Source: Axinella damicornis (lineage: Eukaryota; Porifera; Demospongiae; Axinellida; Axinellidae). Taken from it: 64,000 nucleotides of DNA. Every line of letters begins with the position of its first letter. The stretch's first letter is position 1. Positions 1 to 10,107 of the stretch are shown here, in pieces. The notes beneath the pieces are model-generated. The model did no database searches. It was not told the origin of the DNA and saw only the letters and a program-made list of their open reading frames with translations. The stretch lies in NCBI GenBank assembly GCA_963931865.1, contig OZ007506.1, positions 7,860,934 through 7,924,933 of the forward strand. Direction: 5' to 3'. The position numbers and the translations under genes are program-made.

Positions 1-51
1 CACACACACACACACACATACACCCTTCCCTGTGCCTTTTTTTTTGTGCAG

Positions 52-213
52 GTGACAATTAGTCTTCCCAAGACCTACATGCTCAGAAAAGATTATGTGC
101 CACACATTGCGCCAAGTACTTGGGCAACCATGGCAGAGCCTTCTTTTGTGGAAGACATGGTGAAGAAGTACAGACAAATACATGACTGTAACTGTCTCTA
201 CACGCAACTGCTG
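52..213 (+). CDS. Unassigned internal coding exon (partial gene)
   Basis: An open frame follows a pyrimidine-rich tract and an acceptor AG at 50-51, and runs to a GTATGT donor at about 214. It encodes about 54 residues including the stretch RKDYVPHIAPSTWATMAEP. The composition looks like real protein, and both splice signals are in good positions. The 5' part of the gene lies outside the window. I could not identify a convincing following exon between 214 and 1236. I do not recognise the family. It could be a penultimate exon of a gene entering from the left, or a relic. Confidence 0.4.
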
Positions 214-1236
214 TACGTATGTACTCTGTGAACAGCTGCTAGCAGTTGGTGGGTGTGATGACAGCTTTGTATACACTACTGCCATTCACCAGTATACAAC
301 CCATGACATCGCAAGATTATTAATGTCATTCAGGAAACCCTCATCAAAACTTGAGGAGAGCACATCTGCCCGTCCTAGATCTGCTGCCAAACTCCTCAAA
401 GGCATGGTTCTTGAAGTGCATGGTTCTTGAAGTGCATGGTTCTTGTTGGTCGTGGCATCAGCAGGACGTTCCCAGTCACAGAGAAACCTGCCAGAGAGGA
501 AACATCAGTGATGGACTGGAGAATGGTTTTACTTTTACTCTCTTGTGAATATTACTCCTCTGGAGCTACATTCTGTAATTATACGGAAGATCAGTAGCCT
601 TGTCCCCAAGCTTCCCTCCCTCCCCCCTAGCTACGGTTGGGCCTATACTGCACGATTCAGACTCTTACTTGCTTGCCAGCTCCTGGAAGTGAGTGGGAAG
701 GCAGACTTCGAGTCATGGAGGTCCCAACCTAGCACCACGTTCTTGTAGAGAGGGGTGGCCCAGTATGTACTGCTGGTAGGCATCTGCCACTATCAGGGAC
801 TATAGATAGATGGAGGATCGAGGAGGAGGATTCAGTTAGGTGGCCACAAACACTATAACAATAATAAGAATTTTGTAACATGCTCTTCATCACTGACTGA
901 ACACATACGGGATAACCTGCCAAGTGTCACCATGCACGCATGCCCTTTTCCACATTCTGCACATGCATGGGCCTGGGCACGAGGCTAGAACAGCATGACC
1001 CTGAACAAAGAAAATGCTGCTCCTGTGAGGAATGCAACTTATTTTGATGGATGCTACCCTGGCAACCCACTGGCCCATTATCACATCCACCCTCCCACTT
1101 CACACTATCAAAGTTAGGTTGCTAAGCAACATGGACTTTGAGCGCCCTATGTTTGTCATACATTGGAAGGTACATTGGAAAGAGTGAGTGCCTGGCTATC
1201 AAACGTGATGTAGGCCTACCATGTGTAGCTGTCTAT
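214..1236. other. Non-coding stretch, no assigned gene
   Basis: Only short open frames without splice support are present. A 17-base direct repeat (ttcttgaagtgcatggt) occurs in tandem at about 406-443. No RNA gene or coding exon can be supported. Confidence 0.4.
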
Positions 1237-1325
1237 TAGTCTATCGAGCTAGACCAATATTCTCTCGATCGCTTTCCGGAAGTTGGGGGCGGAGTGAGAG
1301 AAATTTGGTCTAGCTCGATAGACTA
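1237..1325. mobile_element. 89-bp MITE with 9-bp target duplication
   Basis: Terminal inverted repeats begin TAGTCTATCGAGCTAGACCAA and the right end is their reverse complement, ending in GATAGACTA. The element is flanked on both sides by the perfect 9-mer GCTGTCTAT (1228-1236 and 1326-1334). The core contains TTTCCGGAAGTTGGGGGCGG. A related sequence lies at about 33186-33303. It is non-autonomous. The duplication length matches the TAGYCTCG family elsewhere in the window and would suit Mutator-like or Merlin-like mobilisation. Confidence 0.9.
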
Positions 1326-1334
1326 GCTGTCTAT

Positions 1335-2282
1335 ATACTCAGAAGATCATTTGTCTCAGACATCTGGCTTGCCAATGCAAAGCTGACTAGCACGATCTTC
1401 ACATTTCCAGCCACATTTAGTGTTAATAGACTGTACAGCTCAAGTGCTAATTTGTGAATCTAACATGTACCATTGGGTGTTACAGTGTTAAGACATTTTG
1501 TCAAGGTTCAAAGTCTTTGTTGTATGGTGCATATTGTCTTTAACATTTAAAGACCAAGTTTTCAGTGAGTTTTAGTGGAGTCTGAGTGTCAGAGTTGGAG
1601 AGTAGGAGTGGAGTTCGAGATTGAATTGGAGTGCTGGAGGAGAGACAGTGTTGGAGATAGAGTTGTTCGAGAGACTAGCTACTGAGCTGCAGCATTTGTG
1701 ACCTCAACTTTGTGGTGTACTGGACGGAACAACTGTCAGAGTGAGTTACATACTGTTGTTCGTTTAATATTAAGCGTCCCTGTGGATCTCACCCTCCGTT
1801 CGCACGGTGCTATATAGCGCAGCGCGGCGCATGACAGTTAACCGTGCTACAGAAGTCTCGCGTCCCTCGCTATGTCTGCGCGAGCTGCTCCCCGAATCGG
1901 GGACCCCGATTGCGTCTGCTAGCTTCAGCTGCTGCTCGCCGACTGTGACCGTTTCAGTTGCCGCGCCGCTCACGATTGCGATTGCGTCCGCTTGTAGCCC
2001 CAGCGGGTTCCAGCCCCCTTCAAGCTTCATCGTCTCGGGCATTCTGCCGAGTCTAAATAGTGTGTTTTTCGTGAGGCCGCTTGAACCAGTGCCTGCGAAG
2101 AGCATTTTAGTTTAGGAGACGTAGGCCTGCTATAGCCACGCACGGATAACAGGCGTGGGGAACTGGATTGGCATTTGCGCGATTGAATGCGGGTTCGCGT
2201 CCGTTACTCGGGACTGTCAGGAGTAAAAGTTGCCGCTTCGGGCATACCGGCATACACCGGTTCAAGACCGATCGAACAGTAA
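1335..2282. other. Spacer with no supported gene
   Basis: Positions 1560-1720 are GAG/GTT-rich. From 1780 to 2110 the base composition rises in GC, and open frames of about 100 codons exist on both strands with no family match, introns or start context. They look like composition-driven shadows or decayed repeat sequence. Confidence 0.35.
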
Positions 2283-2565
2283 ACAAAAGGTTAGCCTCGT
2301 TCCCAGGCGCTCGGTAATTGGGGAGAAGAGCCTGGGAACGAACGAGGCTAACAAAAGGTGAGCCTCGGAACAGCATCCGTGTGGCACCAGAGGTGCAAGG
2401 CCGTATCACAATTTATTGACAGCCCAAGGCATCAGGCTTTTATCTACACTCAGGAGCAAAACGTAGCTACCGCTTTGGGCAGACACCGATTGAAGGTCGA
2501 TCCGAGGGTACAAGAGGTGAGCCCCAGAACAGTCCCAGTGTGGCACCAGAGGTACAACAAAAACC
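2220..2565. repeat. Diverged tandem repeat, one copy split by a mini-MITE
   Basis: Two copies share the order CACCGRTT...GATC...GTGAGCC...AACAG...GTGTGGCACCAGAGGT. The first spans roughly 2225-2400 and contains the 59-bp element at 2292-2350. The second spans roughly 2450-2562 and lacks the element. It therefore acts as an approximate empty-site reference for the insertion. Confidence 0.65.
2292..2350. mobile_element. 59-bp mini-MITE, TAGCCTCG family
   Basis: The element starts TAGCCTCGTTCCCAGGC and ends GCCTGGGAACGAACGAGGCTA, so it is almost all terminal inverted repeat with about 20 bp between the arms. The perfect 9-bp target duplication ACAAAAGGT flanks it (2283-2291 and 2351-2359). It is the smallest clear member of the family in the window. 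Confidence 0.93.
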
Positions 2566-2827
2566 CAGCGAAACCCGCATTCAATCGAAGGCTGTGCCGC
2601 GCCGACACTCCGCACGTGCCAGTTCGCCGCGCTCTGTTATCCAGGGTAACGTACTAGTAGTGATCAACTCGGTAGGTGATGCCCAACAGCCTTGGAGAGG
2701 AAAGGCATTATGCGCGCCTCGAGCGCGGTGAATCGGAAACCACCACAGCACTCCTCCATCGCGTCGTCACGGCACACGCATCTACGTTAGCTACGCAACT
2801 AAGGATTTTTCGGAAAGGCAAATTTGG

Positions 2828-3315
2828 TAATTTTAGCACTACCAGAGCTGATGGCAACTGTTGTATTACCGATTCAAGGCTAGTGCAATAGGTAGGACAA
2901 ACTAACATTTTCAGAATGATGTCCCAGGTCTTGCTCTCACCTCGTGGATAGACTCTGATTCGTATAGCCTGCACACCTTCCCAGGTCACTTCACATGCTA
3001 GCTAACAATTGATGCACAGTCATGTCACGACACGTATAGCTAGTTTGTGGCTTCGAACTGAAATCAATACCAATAACAGTGACCCTTAATTTTAGCGTTT
3101 AAACTACCAGAGCTGTTGTATTTCCAATTCAAGGCTAGTGCAATAGTCTGGTAGGACAAACTAACTTTTTCAGAATGATGTCTCAGGTCTTTGCTCGTGG
3201 ATAGACTCTGATTCGTAGTACACTCCTTCCCAGGTCACTTCACATGCTTCGTAGGCGGCTAGCTAAAAATTGATGGATAGTCATGCACGTCATGACACGT
3301 ATATAGCTAGTTTGC
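2828..3315. repeat. Tandem duplication of about 220 bp
   Basis: Two head-to-tail copies, about 2828-3047 and 3091-3315, share the order: CTACCAGAGCTG, ATTCAAGGCTAGTGCAATAG, TAGGACAAACTAAC, TCAGAATGATGTC, GTGGATAGACTCTGATTCGTA, TTCCCAGGTCACTTCACATGC, ACACGTATA and TAGCTAGTTTG. They differ by small indels. No coding potential is seen. Confidence 0.8.
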
Positions 3316-3622
3316 AGGTTCAAAATTGTGACTTTAAGGTGATTGCATAATTATATGAGGCAATTTGAGAGGCAGCTGGCCCAGATCATTTCACAAGACT
3401 TACAACCAAAATCGTATGGACTACACATCTGTGAGGGTGTTTAACGCCTGAAAACATCAATTTCGCACAGCACAATGTCTAAAGATTAGAGAGGCCATGG
3501 TCAATTTTATATGCTCAATTATAATGAAAATTGTGCCAAATAGAGCCAGCAAAATTAACACCTGTTGGGCCTTAGTGCTCATCATTGCTCACTACTACTG
3601 TATCCACTACAGGTAAAGGAAG

Positions 3623-4363
3623 ATGAAGCTGGCATCCATCCTTACTATCATTGCTGTTAATGCGCTAGCAGTGACTGCTCAACAGGGTGTTTGTCCCAAT
3701 GACTGGTATTCTGGCCAAATCATGATTACCAGCGACACTGTCGTCTCTGCATCAGCACTTAGTGGGATAGCTGATCCAAATGGCACATTCTTTACCATTG
3801 ACTTGATGTATACTGCAGAAGAACTTGAAGCAGAAACTGAAAGAGCGATGGACTATTTCAACACAAGGTTTGGGCTCGATTACTCCTCTTCAGGGCCAGA
3901 TGAAAACGGCGTACGTTATTTTGGGAACACTACGTTTCGAAACTTCAAAACCCCTTACACACCATCTGCATGGAGTAACCGTTGGCTACCAAGTGGCAGC
4001 ACTCGATCAAAATGTTATGATACCACACAAGGAGGCTTCATTGTCCAGTTTTCAGCACCACAACTCCTGCATGGCACCTATGGTGGAGTCGAAGGAAGGG
4101 TCGCCTCTGTAAACATGATATATGCCTTTTATCGCATTGATGCGTGTCCAACTTCACCAATTGTGATCCAGCAGCGAACCTATACTCCCTCTGTCTTAAC
4201 ACCAGAAGGCATTTTTGTCGACAACAATATCGTCTTCAATCGTGTTTTAGGCAGCGGTATTGAACAGGGATTTTTCTATCTAGCTCCTCTTGCTTCTGAT
4301 CCGAGTATGAATCGTGTAGTGGCCCACCACCACATCCTTATACCTTCAGAAACTGTGCCATGA
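3623..4363 (+). CDS. Secreted orphan protein, 246 aa, single exon
   Basis: The ATG at 3623 opens a 246-codon frame ending TGA. Residues 1-19 form a clear signal peptide (Lys, a hydrophobic core, then the small-residue site AVTA before QQG), so the product should be secreted or lumenal. The mature part has few cysteines (in GVCPND, SKCYDT and DACPTS) and N-glycosylation sequons NGT and NTT. Segments such as DYFNTRFGLDY and YAFYRIDACP suggest a compact beta-rich fold. A splice-acceptor-like CTACAG lies just before the start, so a 5' untranslated exon is possible. I do not recognise the family. The neighbours are repeats and an F-box gene, giving no functional context. An ATTAAA poly(A)-like signal follows at about 4600. 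Confidence 0.75.
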   Translation: MKLASILTIIAVNALAVTAQQGVCPNDWYSGQIMITSDTVVSASALSGIADPNGTFFTIDLMYTAEELEAETERAMDYFNTRFGLDYSSSGPDENGVRYFGNTTFRNFKTPYTPSAWSNRWLPSGSTRSKCYDTTQGGFIVQFSAPQLLHGTYGGVEGRVASVNMIYAFYRIDACPTSPIVIQQRTYTPSVLTPEGIFVDNNIVFNRVLGSGIEQGFFYLAPLASDPSMNRVVAHHHILIPSETVP

Positions 4364-6290
4364 ACTGAGACATTGATATGATAGATGTAGTTTGTAGTTA
4401 CGAGAAATTTGCATACTAGCTGCCTATGCTGAATTGTTTGCTCCCCAGTCTGTACAGCTACATTTCTTAGCGACATGTTGTGTTTATTCTGATGCATTTT
4501 TCAATATCATGATCAATTTGAGCAAGTGTGTACGCTAGCAGGAATTTGAGCTTACCAATAGAGATGCTGTACTTTTAATCTACTGGTATGCTCAGAGATT
4601 ATGAATTAAAGAGTATAGGGCCTTGCACTAGGCTGTCTGGTGCGGAAACGTCAGGTGTTCCTCCACTATACACCCCTGCAGATGATCCTTCTGTATAGTC
4701 ATGACTAGGACGTATCCAAATCATGCCTCACATGCACCGCATATGTGTGTGTGACCTGACTGCATGTGTGCTTACGAGTATCTGATCTAGAGTTTGAGAG
4801 TGTGGAGCTGAGAAAAGAGGTTGATTATGCTCACTTTTCGACTCCACATGTAGCTGCTCTAGCTCTGCAAGCCCTGAAGCCCCCGCTCGCCTTACCCTAG
4901 CCTTTGCCTATTATGAAGTTGTGGTACTAAACAGATGTCAACCATGCTCACTGCTCGACTCCATGTGTTCTGCTCGAGCTCCACAAGCCCTGGAGGCACC
5001 GCACTCGTCCACTCTCACACCGTTGAGCCTTCACTGCAAATACAACTAATGCAACATTCTTAAGTGATATCAACATTCCTGAGCTTGACACGTAATCATA
5101 TACTCTGGTTCTGTAGCCACCACTGACATGCACTTCATGCTCTCACATGTAGTACGGTATCAAAATGTTACCGATTTAGGTCAGGATAATCAATGGTGAG
5201 CAAGTTCCTCATCTCCATATCCACTCTCTTCTTGAGAGTTCCGATCACAACAACATTGTAGTAACACTCAATCTAACTCCTCCCCCCCCCCCCCCCCCCC
5301 CCCCCCGTCCCAGAACCCCTTGCCGCTATACAAACAAGCCAACTCTAAGGCAGGTAACACTATATCTAGAACCATGCTGAGGAGCACGGCAAGTTCCATC
5401 TTCAACTCACTCCTTCCATCAAACTTTGCAAGGTCCCGAAGGTTTCAAATGTTACTCCGACTCACAAGTCTGGTCCTACCCCCAACTACCGTCCAATTTC
5501 ATTGCTACCGCTCATCCCCAAAGTACTCATAACCGCATTTTCGGCGGGTTGGTTCGCGACTATAATACACAAAATCAATTATTGTGGGATGTGCCGGGTA
5601 TTCCCTCAGCGGGTCACATCATTGGGTCAAAGGGCAAGTTGTGGATGTAGTCAGCGAGAGACAGCGGTCACTCTTATGTCTTCCAAGCAAAAATGATGCA
5701 GGAATCTCATTCCGTAATACTGCCATAATCCACATCTCAAGCAATATGAATTACAACATTCATCACAATGTAGCCAGATGGCACGGTATTATAGGAGGAG
5801 GGAAGATCCCCCCTCCAAGTGCACCCCCGTTAGATGTTCTCTGTACTGTGAGAACAAAAACTTACTGTTGTTATTTCCAGCGTCCAGTTGAGTATAGCTA
5901 CTTCCTCCATTGGAACAATGCTCTGTAAGGAGTGCATGCATGATGTATATAGTTCAGCCATGCAGGCAGCATGGACAAATTTTCTGCGATACCACAGCTA
6001 CTGGGACCCCAAAACAGTCTCAGAATGATGCCTCAGAGCCACTCTCGGAGGGTAACATGCACCAAGACCCCTTTGAAGATTGTGGGCCATGCCCACCATC
6101 ACTGTCTGAATCTCCTCCCTCCCCACCCCCAAACCCATTCAGGCATTCTTCATATTAGAGGATCATTGGTTAGGCCTCTCTACGAGGCTAGGTCAAGATC
6201 AAGCACTCTTGGTTATTTGTATAACGCGTGTGGTCTTGTGGTCACGCACCTCGAGTGTAGATTCTTTCCCGTGCAAACACAGAGCAGCCC
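4364..6290. other. Intergenic repeats and short frames, poly-C tract
   Basis: A pure C run occupies about 5281-5306. Two diverged copies of a GCTCACT..TCGACTCCA..GCTCTGCAAGCCCTG motif occur at about 4828-4880 and 4948-4995. Several frames of 60-150 codons in 5320-6430 show no recognisable family or splice structure, so I do not call them genes. Confidence 0.4.
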
Positions 6291-6319
6291 GCGATTTCAG
6301 TCAACATGCTGCATTCTGA

Positions 6320-6370
6320 TTGGTCAATGGAGAACGCAGTGCTTTCTTGGGCGGGAATTTAGAAATCCTT
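6320..6370 (+). promoter_or_regulatory. CCAAT and E2F-like elements upstream of the F-box gene
   Basis: CTGATTGGTCAAT contains an inverted CCAAT box, followed by TGGGCGGGAATTT, which resembles an E2F/DP site. Both lie about 160-210 bp before the ATG at 6530. CCAAT plus E2F is a combination typical of cell-cycle promoters. The role is inferred from motif match and spacing only. Confidence 0.4.
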
Positions 6371-6529
6371 GTGGCGCACGATGGACTTCAGCTAAGACCT
6401 TCGTTAGACGTGTGACTGACGAGAGGTAAAAGGACGCTGTCTCCTTGGAATAGTCATCCCAGATTGTGGATTCCATCGTCTCTCCTGTCATCTCAGTGTA
6501 CATCCTTGTTCAACAGCAATACTGCGACA

Positions 6530-7132
6530 ATGGGTAAACTCATGACACCAAAGCAGTCCTCCGTCTTCATGACGCCCTCCTCCACCAAGGCTGTAGTCTA
6601 CTCTCCTCGAGTCCTCTCGCCCCTCTCCCTGTTGTCACCAGCTACGACGCCTAAGAGTCTTCCCCCCTCCCCTCCAGCACACAAGGACATCCTCAATACG
6701 TTGTACCTGGGTGGAGTGCCCCAAGTTGCCGAGAGAATCATCTCCCTCCTCAACCCAGCTGACCTCTGCAGCTCTCAGCAAGTCTGCACAACGTGGAATC
6801 ACCTTGTCTCCTCTGGTGCCCAGTTCATGAGCAAAGTCAACACTTACCACAGGCAGTGCAAGGAGAATGCTGAAAACCTGCACACGACCGAAGAACCAAT
6901 GGAGACCACAGTATCTCCAGTGAAGTGTAGACCATTAGCTTCCTTCACACCCAACACGCAGTCACATTTCCCGACAGCAATAACAACATCCCCAACTCCA
7001 TTCAATGCCAAGTGCATCAAGCCCTGGCACGAGGGGGAGAGCAGCGGGAGAGTGAGCCCCAGCAAAAGACCAAGGCAGTCAGAGGCCATCTGTTGTACCA
7101 AGAAGAGTAAGAAGAGGCTGCGCAGACTGTGA
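6530..7132 (+). CDS. F-box protein with many Ser/Thr-Pro sites, 200 aa
   Basis: I chose the ATG at 6530 (context GCGACAATGG); the frame is open upstream but has no ATG. Residues about 35-60 are proline-rich with repeated SP/TP. An F-box-like helix set follows at about 65-105 (GVPQVAERIISLLNPADLCS, then QQVCTTWNHLVSS). Further SP/TP sites occur in VSPVKCRP and VSPSKRPR. The C-terminus is strongly basic (KKSKKRLRRL) and suits a nuclear localisation signal. F-box proteins bring substrates to SCF ubiquitin ligases by binding Skp1. The Pro-directed sites plus an E2F/CCAAT-type promoter recall cell-cycle F-box proteins such as the Emi1 group, but no cysteine-rich zinc-binding region is present, so I do not assign orthology. 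No introns are seen. Confidence 0.65.
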   Translation: MGKLMTPKQSSVFMTPSSTKAVVYSPRVLSPLSLLSPATTPKSLPPSPPAHKDILNTLYLGGVPQVAERIISLLNPADLCSSQQVCTTWNHLVSSGAQFMSKVNTYHRQCKENAENLHTTEEPMETTVSPVKCRPLASFTPNTQSHFPTAITTSPTPFNAKCIKPWHEGESSGRVSPSKRPRQSEAICCTKKSKKRLRRL

Positions 7133-7532
7133 ACTCAGCAACCAACTTGGCTGAAGTTACCTGGTGCTGAACACAAGCCTCACTCACTGGCCGGCCTCCC
7201 ATCAGTTGCTGTGAGCATGACAGGCAGAATGTCACAGCACAAACACCACTGAAGACCAGAACTATAATTATATGTACTGTACTAATCTGTAGTCACTTGT
7301 ATTGCCATGCTGATCGATGCAACTTATAGCACTCTCATCACCATAATTCCATATCAAAATTGCTAACTGATGGCTCTTTCAGAGTTCATCAAATTAACCC
7401 CGCAATGGTCCGTATGCAAGTGACAAGGAAGTTAGCCTATACATGTGAATGGACTGTGTACACAGTACTACGCACTAACAACAGCTAGGCTCACATACAA
7501 GCACATGAGTTCATGCAAGACCAAAGTCCCCA
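7133..7532. other. 3' flank of F-box gene
   Basis: Nothing beyond the probable 3' UTR is supported. Confidence 0.4.
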
Positions 7533-7617
7533 TAGTCTCGTTCCGAGATCCCGAACGCACACACTGGTGTGAAAAAGGGGTTAGCATGTGCGCATTCAGG
7601 GTCTGGGAACGAGACTA
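7533..7617. mobile_element. 85-bp MITE, TAGTCTCG family
   Basis: Begins TAGTCTCGTTCCGAGATCCC and ends GGTCTGGGAACGAGACTA. Flanks are AAGTCCCCA (7524-7532) and AATTCCCCA (7618-7626), a 9-bp target duplication with one mismatch. Confidence 0.8.
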
Positions 7618-7728
7618 AATTCCCCACTACGGTAAAAGATATCCCCCTACCCTAAATTATTGAAAACCACACCAGACTGGATCCTTTCAACTTACAAGGA
7701 ATCATGCATGCCAGTCCTCTCTACCCTC

Positions 7729-7808
7729 ATTCCCAGGCTCTCCCACACGCAAACAAAAAATACTGTAAGTGACGAAAAGCTGGGTGATTGTCTGGGAACG
7801 ATCGAGGC
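7729..7808. mobile_element. Degenerate member of the TAGCCTCG MITE family
   Basis: Arms CCTCATTCCCAGGCT and CTGGGAACGATCGAGGCT face each other about 50 bp apart. The termini are eroded and the target duplication (around TCCTCTCT) is imperfect. Confidence 0.5.
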
Positions 7809-8251
7809 TCCTCTCTCAGCACCTTATCCTTGTCCCTGTACACCCTCATCAAGGTAAGGCAGGACAAGGATCGGGAATTTTCTATATTTAGCAGACATGC
7901 ATGTCAAGATGATTGGGTTGGGTGTGATCATCAGAGGTGGAGGATGCATCATGCACTCATGACAACTCAAATGCACAGCTAGGAATTCCAAACCACGTAC
8001 TAAGTAGTGAATGAATTAACTGCTGTCTACTGCTACCGTAGCTACAGGAGGCAACAAAGTGGAGATACAATAACTGGGAACGCTCCACTATACTGCAGAG
8101 AAACTGCACGGCGATTGGTTTACTGTGAACCTAGTTACCAGTCAGTGACTCAACCCATGCAGTAGGATCAACACATTTCAGAACAGGAGTGACTTCAATA
8201 ATCATTGGCAATCTTTCAGAAAACAGTACAACAGTTACAGATGGACACATT

Positions 8252-8451
8252 NNNNNNNNNNNNNNNNNNNNNNNNNNNNNNNNNNNNNNNNNNNNNNNNN
8301 NNNNNNNNNNNNNNNNNNNNNNNNNNNNNNNNNNNNNNNNNNNNNNNNNNNNNNNNNNNNNNNNNNNNNNNNNNNNNNNNNNNNNNNNNNNNNNNNNNNN
8401 NNNNNNNNNNNNNNNNNNNNNNNNNNNNNNNNNNNNNNNNNNNNNNNNNNN
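8252..8451. other. Assembly gap (200 N)
   Basis: An exact block of 200 N, probably a placeholder length. Confidence 0.95.
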
Positions 8452-8473
8452 TGGGTGTGGTGAGAGGCTGCCC

Positions 8474-8506
8474 TGAATCTGAATCTGAATCTGAATCTGA
8501 ATTTAT
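8474..8506. repeat. (CTGAAT)n microsatellite beside the gap
   Basis: About five consecutive hexamers CTGAAT lead into ATTTATTTTTGCTATAATATAGC. The remainder, to about 9000, holds A-rich sequence and a TCTCACGC-rich segment (8785-8870) related to 41370-41530. Confidence 0.7.
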
Positions 8507-9029
8507 TTTTGCTATAATATAGCGTGGGTACACAAAAGGTAACTAGACCCTATAGGGCGTGCTCCCCACTGTACACACAGAGAATGACAACAACAAAAGA
8601 AAAGAAGAGGAAATAGGGGTACAAAACAAGACAAATACACAAACGGTAATCAATTAGGATAAAGGTGAGAGGCAAGGCAGTCCCTGAAAGTCTCAGGGCA
8701 AACTACACACAACAAATAACCAGGTAACTGATTTAACCAGGTAACTGCCCTGTGAGACTTAAATGGCAGGTAGCATACCTACCAAGTCTCACGCCTCCGG
8801 CCGTGAGTCTCACGCTTCAGCACTCAATCACACGCTCTCATGCTTCAACATAACATTCTCACACCTTGGGAGTATCCTCAGACATCACTAGTCTAACAAG
8901 CTAAGCCCTTCGCTTCTCCAGCGCACGATTGCTTTCAGTATTAACGCTCGAGCGAATATTGTAGTCCCCGTTCCAGAATGGAGTCTGGGTACCAGACTAG
9001 TGCACACGTGTATCCGGCAAATTTCATGC

Positions 9030-9835
9030 GCACGAGTATGATGCGGAACGCGACTTCAAGAGTGATACTGACTCCAACGGTGAGGAACCTGGATCTTCCA
9101 AGAAGGCCAAACTAACTAAGAGAAAGGCGCTTCTGTCTACCCGACGAAATTTAACCCAGCATGGATGCAAATGTATCCGTATATCCGCGAAGTGAGTGGA
9201 AACGCGTACAGCTTTCACTGCACCTTTTGTAACCGAGATGTCAGCTGCGGCCACATGGGCAGACATGACGTGGACGGCAATATCAGCAAAGGCCATGCAC
9301 CAGGCGAGTGTGAAAGCTGCAAAGCGCAATCGACACTGAGTTTTCAACCTGTTTGAAGTGCATTGACTGAGAAGGTCATGCGTGCTGAAGTTAAGGTGGC
9401 TATATTGCTTGTCCAACATAACGTTCCGTTAGCTTTAGCAGATGAACTAACCCCTCTGTTCCGCGGTGTGTTTCCTGACAGTCAGATTACCAAAACTATT
9501 CTTCAAAGCGCACGAAAACCGTACATTATCAATGGTGCTATTGCACCTTTTTTTTCAGCAGCGTCTTGAGAAATGAGTAGCTATTGATGGGTCAAGTGAC
9601 ACTGGAATTGAGAAAATGACTCCATTGACTGTCCGTATTTTTGACGACACTCGTTGCATCGTCACCAGTTTCTAGACATGTGCATGTCATCTTCATCAAC
9701 TGCTGAGGGAATTTTCACCAAAATGGATGGTGTCCTCTCAAAGCATGGTATCTCATGGAAAAACTGTGTTGATATAGGTGTTGATAACACCTATGAACCG
9801 TGCCCTCCAAGACCAATCTCACTCCTAAGGCAGTG
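9030..9835 (+). pseudogene. Broken hAT-like (ZNF862/DUF4371-type) transposase relic
   Basis: An N-terminal zinc-finger region reads FHCTFCNRDVS followed by GHMGRHDVDG, a degenerate BED/TTF-type pattern. After an in-frame TGA at 9354-9356 the same frame continues with RAEVKVAILLVQHNVPLALA and FPDSQITKTI, characteristic of the hAT-like vertebrate and invertebrate ZNF862/KIAA1586 group. In shifted frames follow AIDGSSDTG (catalytic-region like) and STAEGIFTKMDGVLSKHGIS. Stops and frameshifts make it non-functional. The C-terminal dimerisation region is missing. Such proteins derive from cut-and-paste transposases. No terminal repeats could be placed. Confidence 0.65.
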
Positions 9836-9839
9836 CCTG

Positions 9840-10107
9840 CCTTTAGCTATGCAGTAGTTCCATACCATATAGTAGGTATTTTCATGGGGTGTTGATTTTC
9901 ATTGCTTTTGTGGCTCACTCTCAAGTCATGAAATTTTTCAACCCACAAATTCTATAATCATGCTGTACAACACATAGGTGCTGTACTTTAAGTACGGCTG
10001 TGTGTTGCTACCTGAGTCGGTAGCTACCTGAGTAGTTGATAGTGCCATTGATCCACAGGGTCCTCTACTACATGTATAACCGGTGGAACTCTTATACCTT
10101 CCTCCAG
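9840..10107. other. Spacer before the visible SF3B6 exons
   Basis: The first coding exon of SF3B6 (initiator Met and the short basic N-terminus) should be here or upstream. I could not pick it out with confidence. Confidence 0.4.

Noticed and set aside
1770..2115. Overlapping 100-111-codon frames on both strands
   Set aside because: They occur only in a GC-rich patch, mirror each other and show no motif.
2292..2350. Hairpin as a transcription terminator
   Set aside because: The 9-bp target duplication and many dispersed relatives identify it as a MITE. Intrinsic terminators of this sort are not expected in animal DNA.
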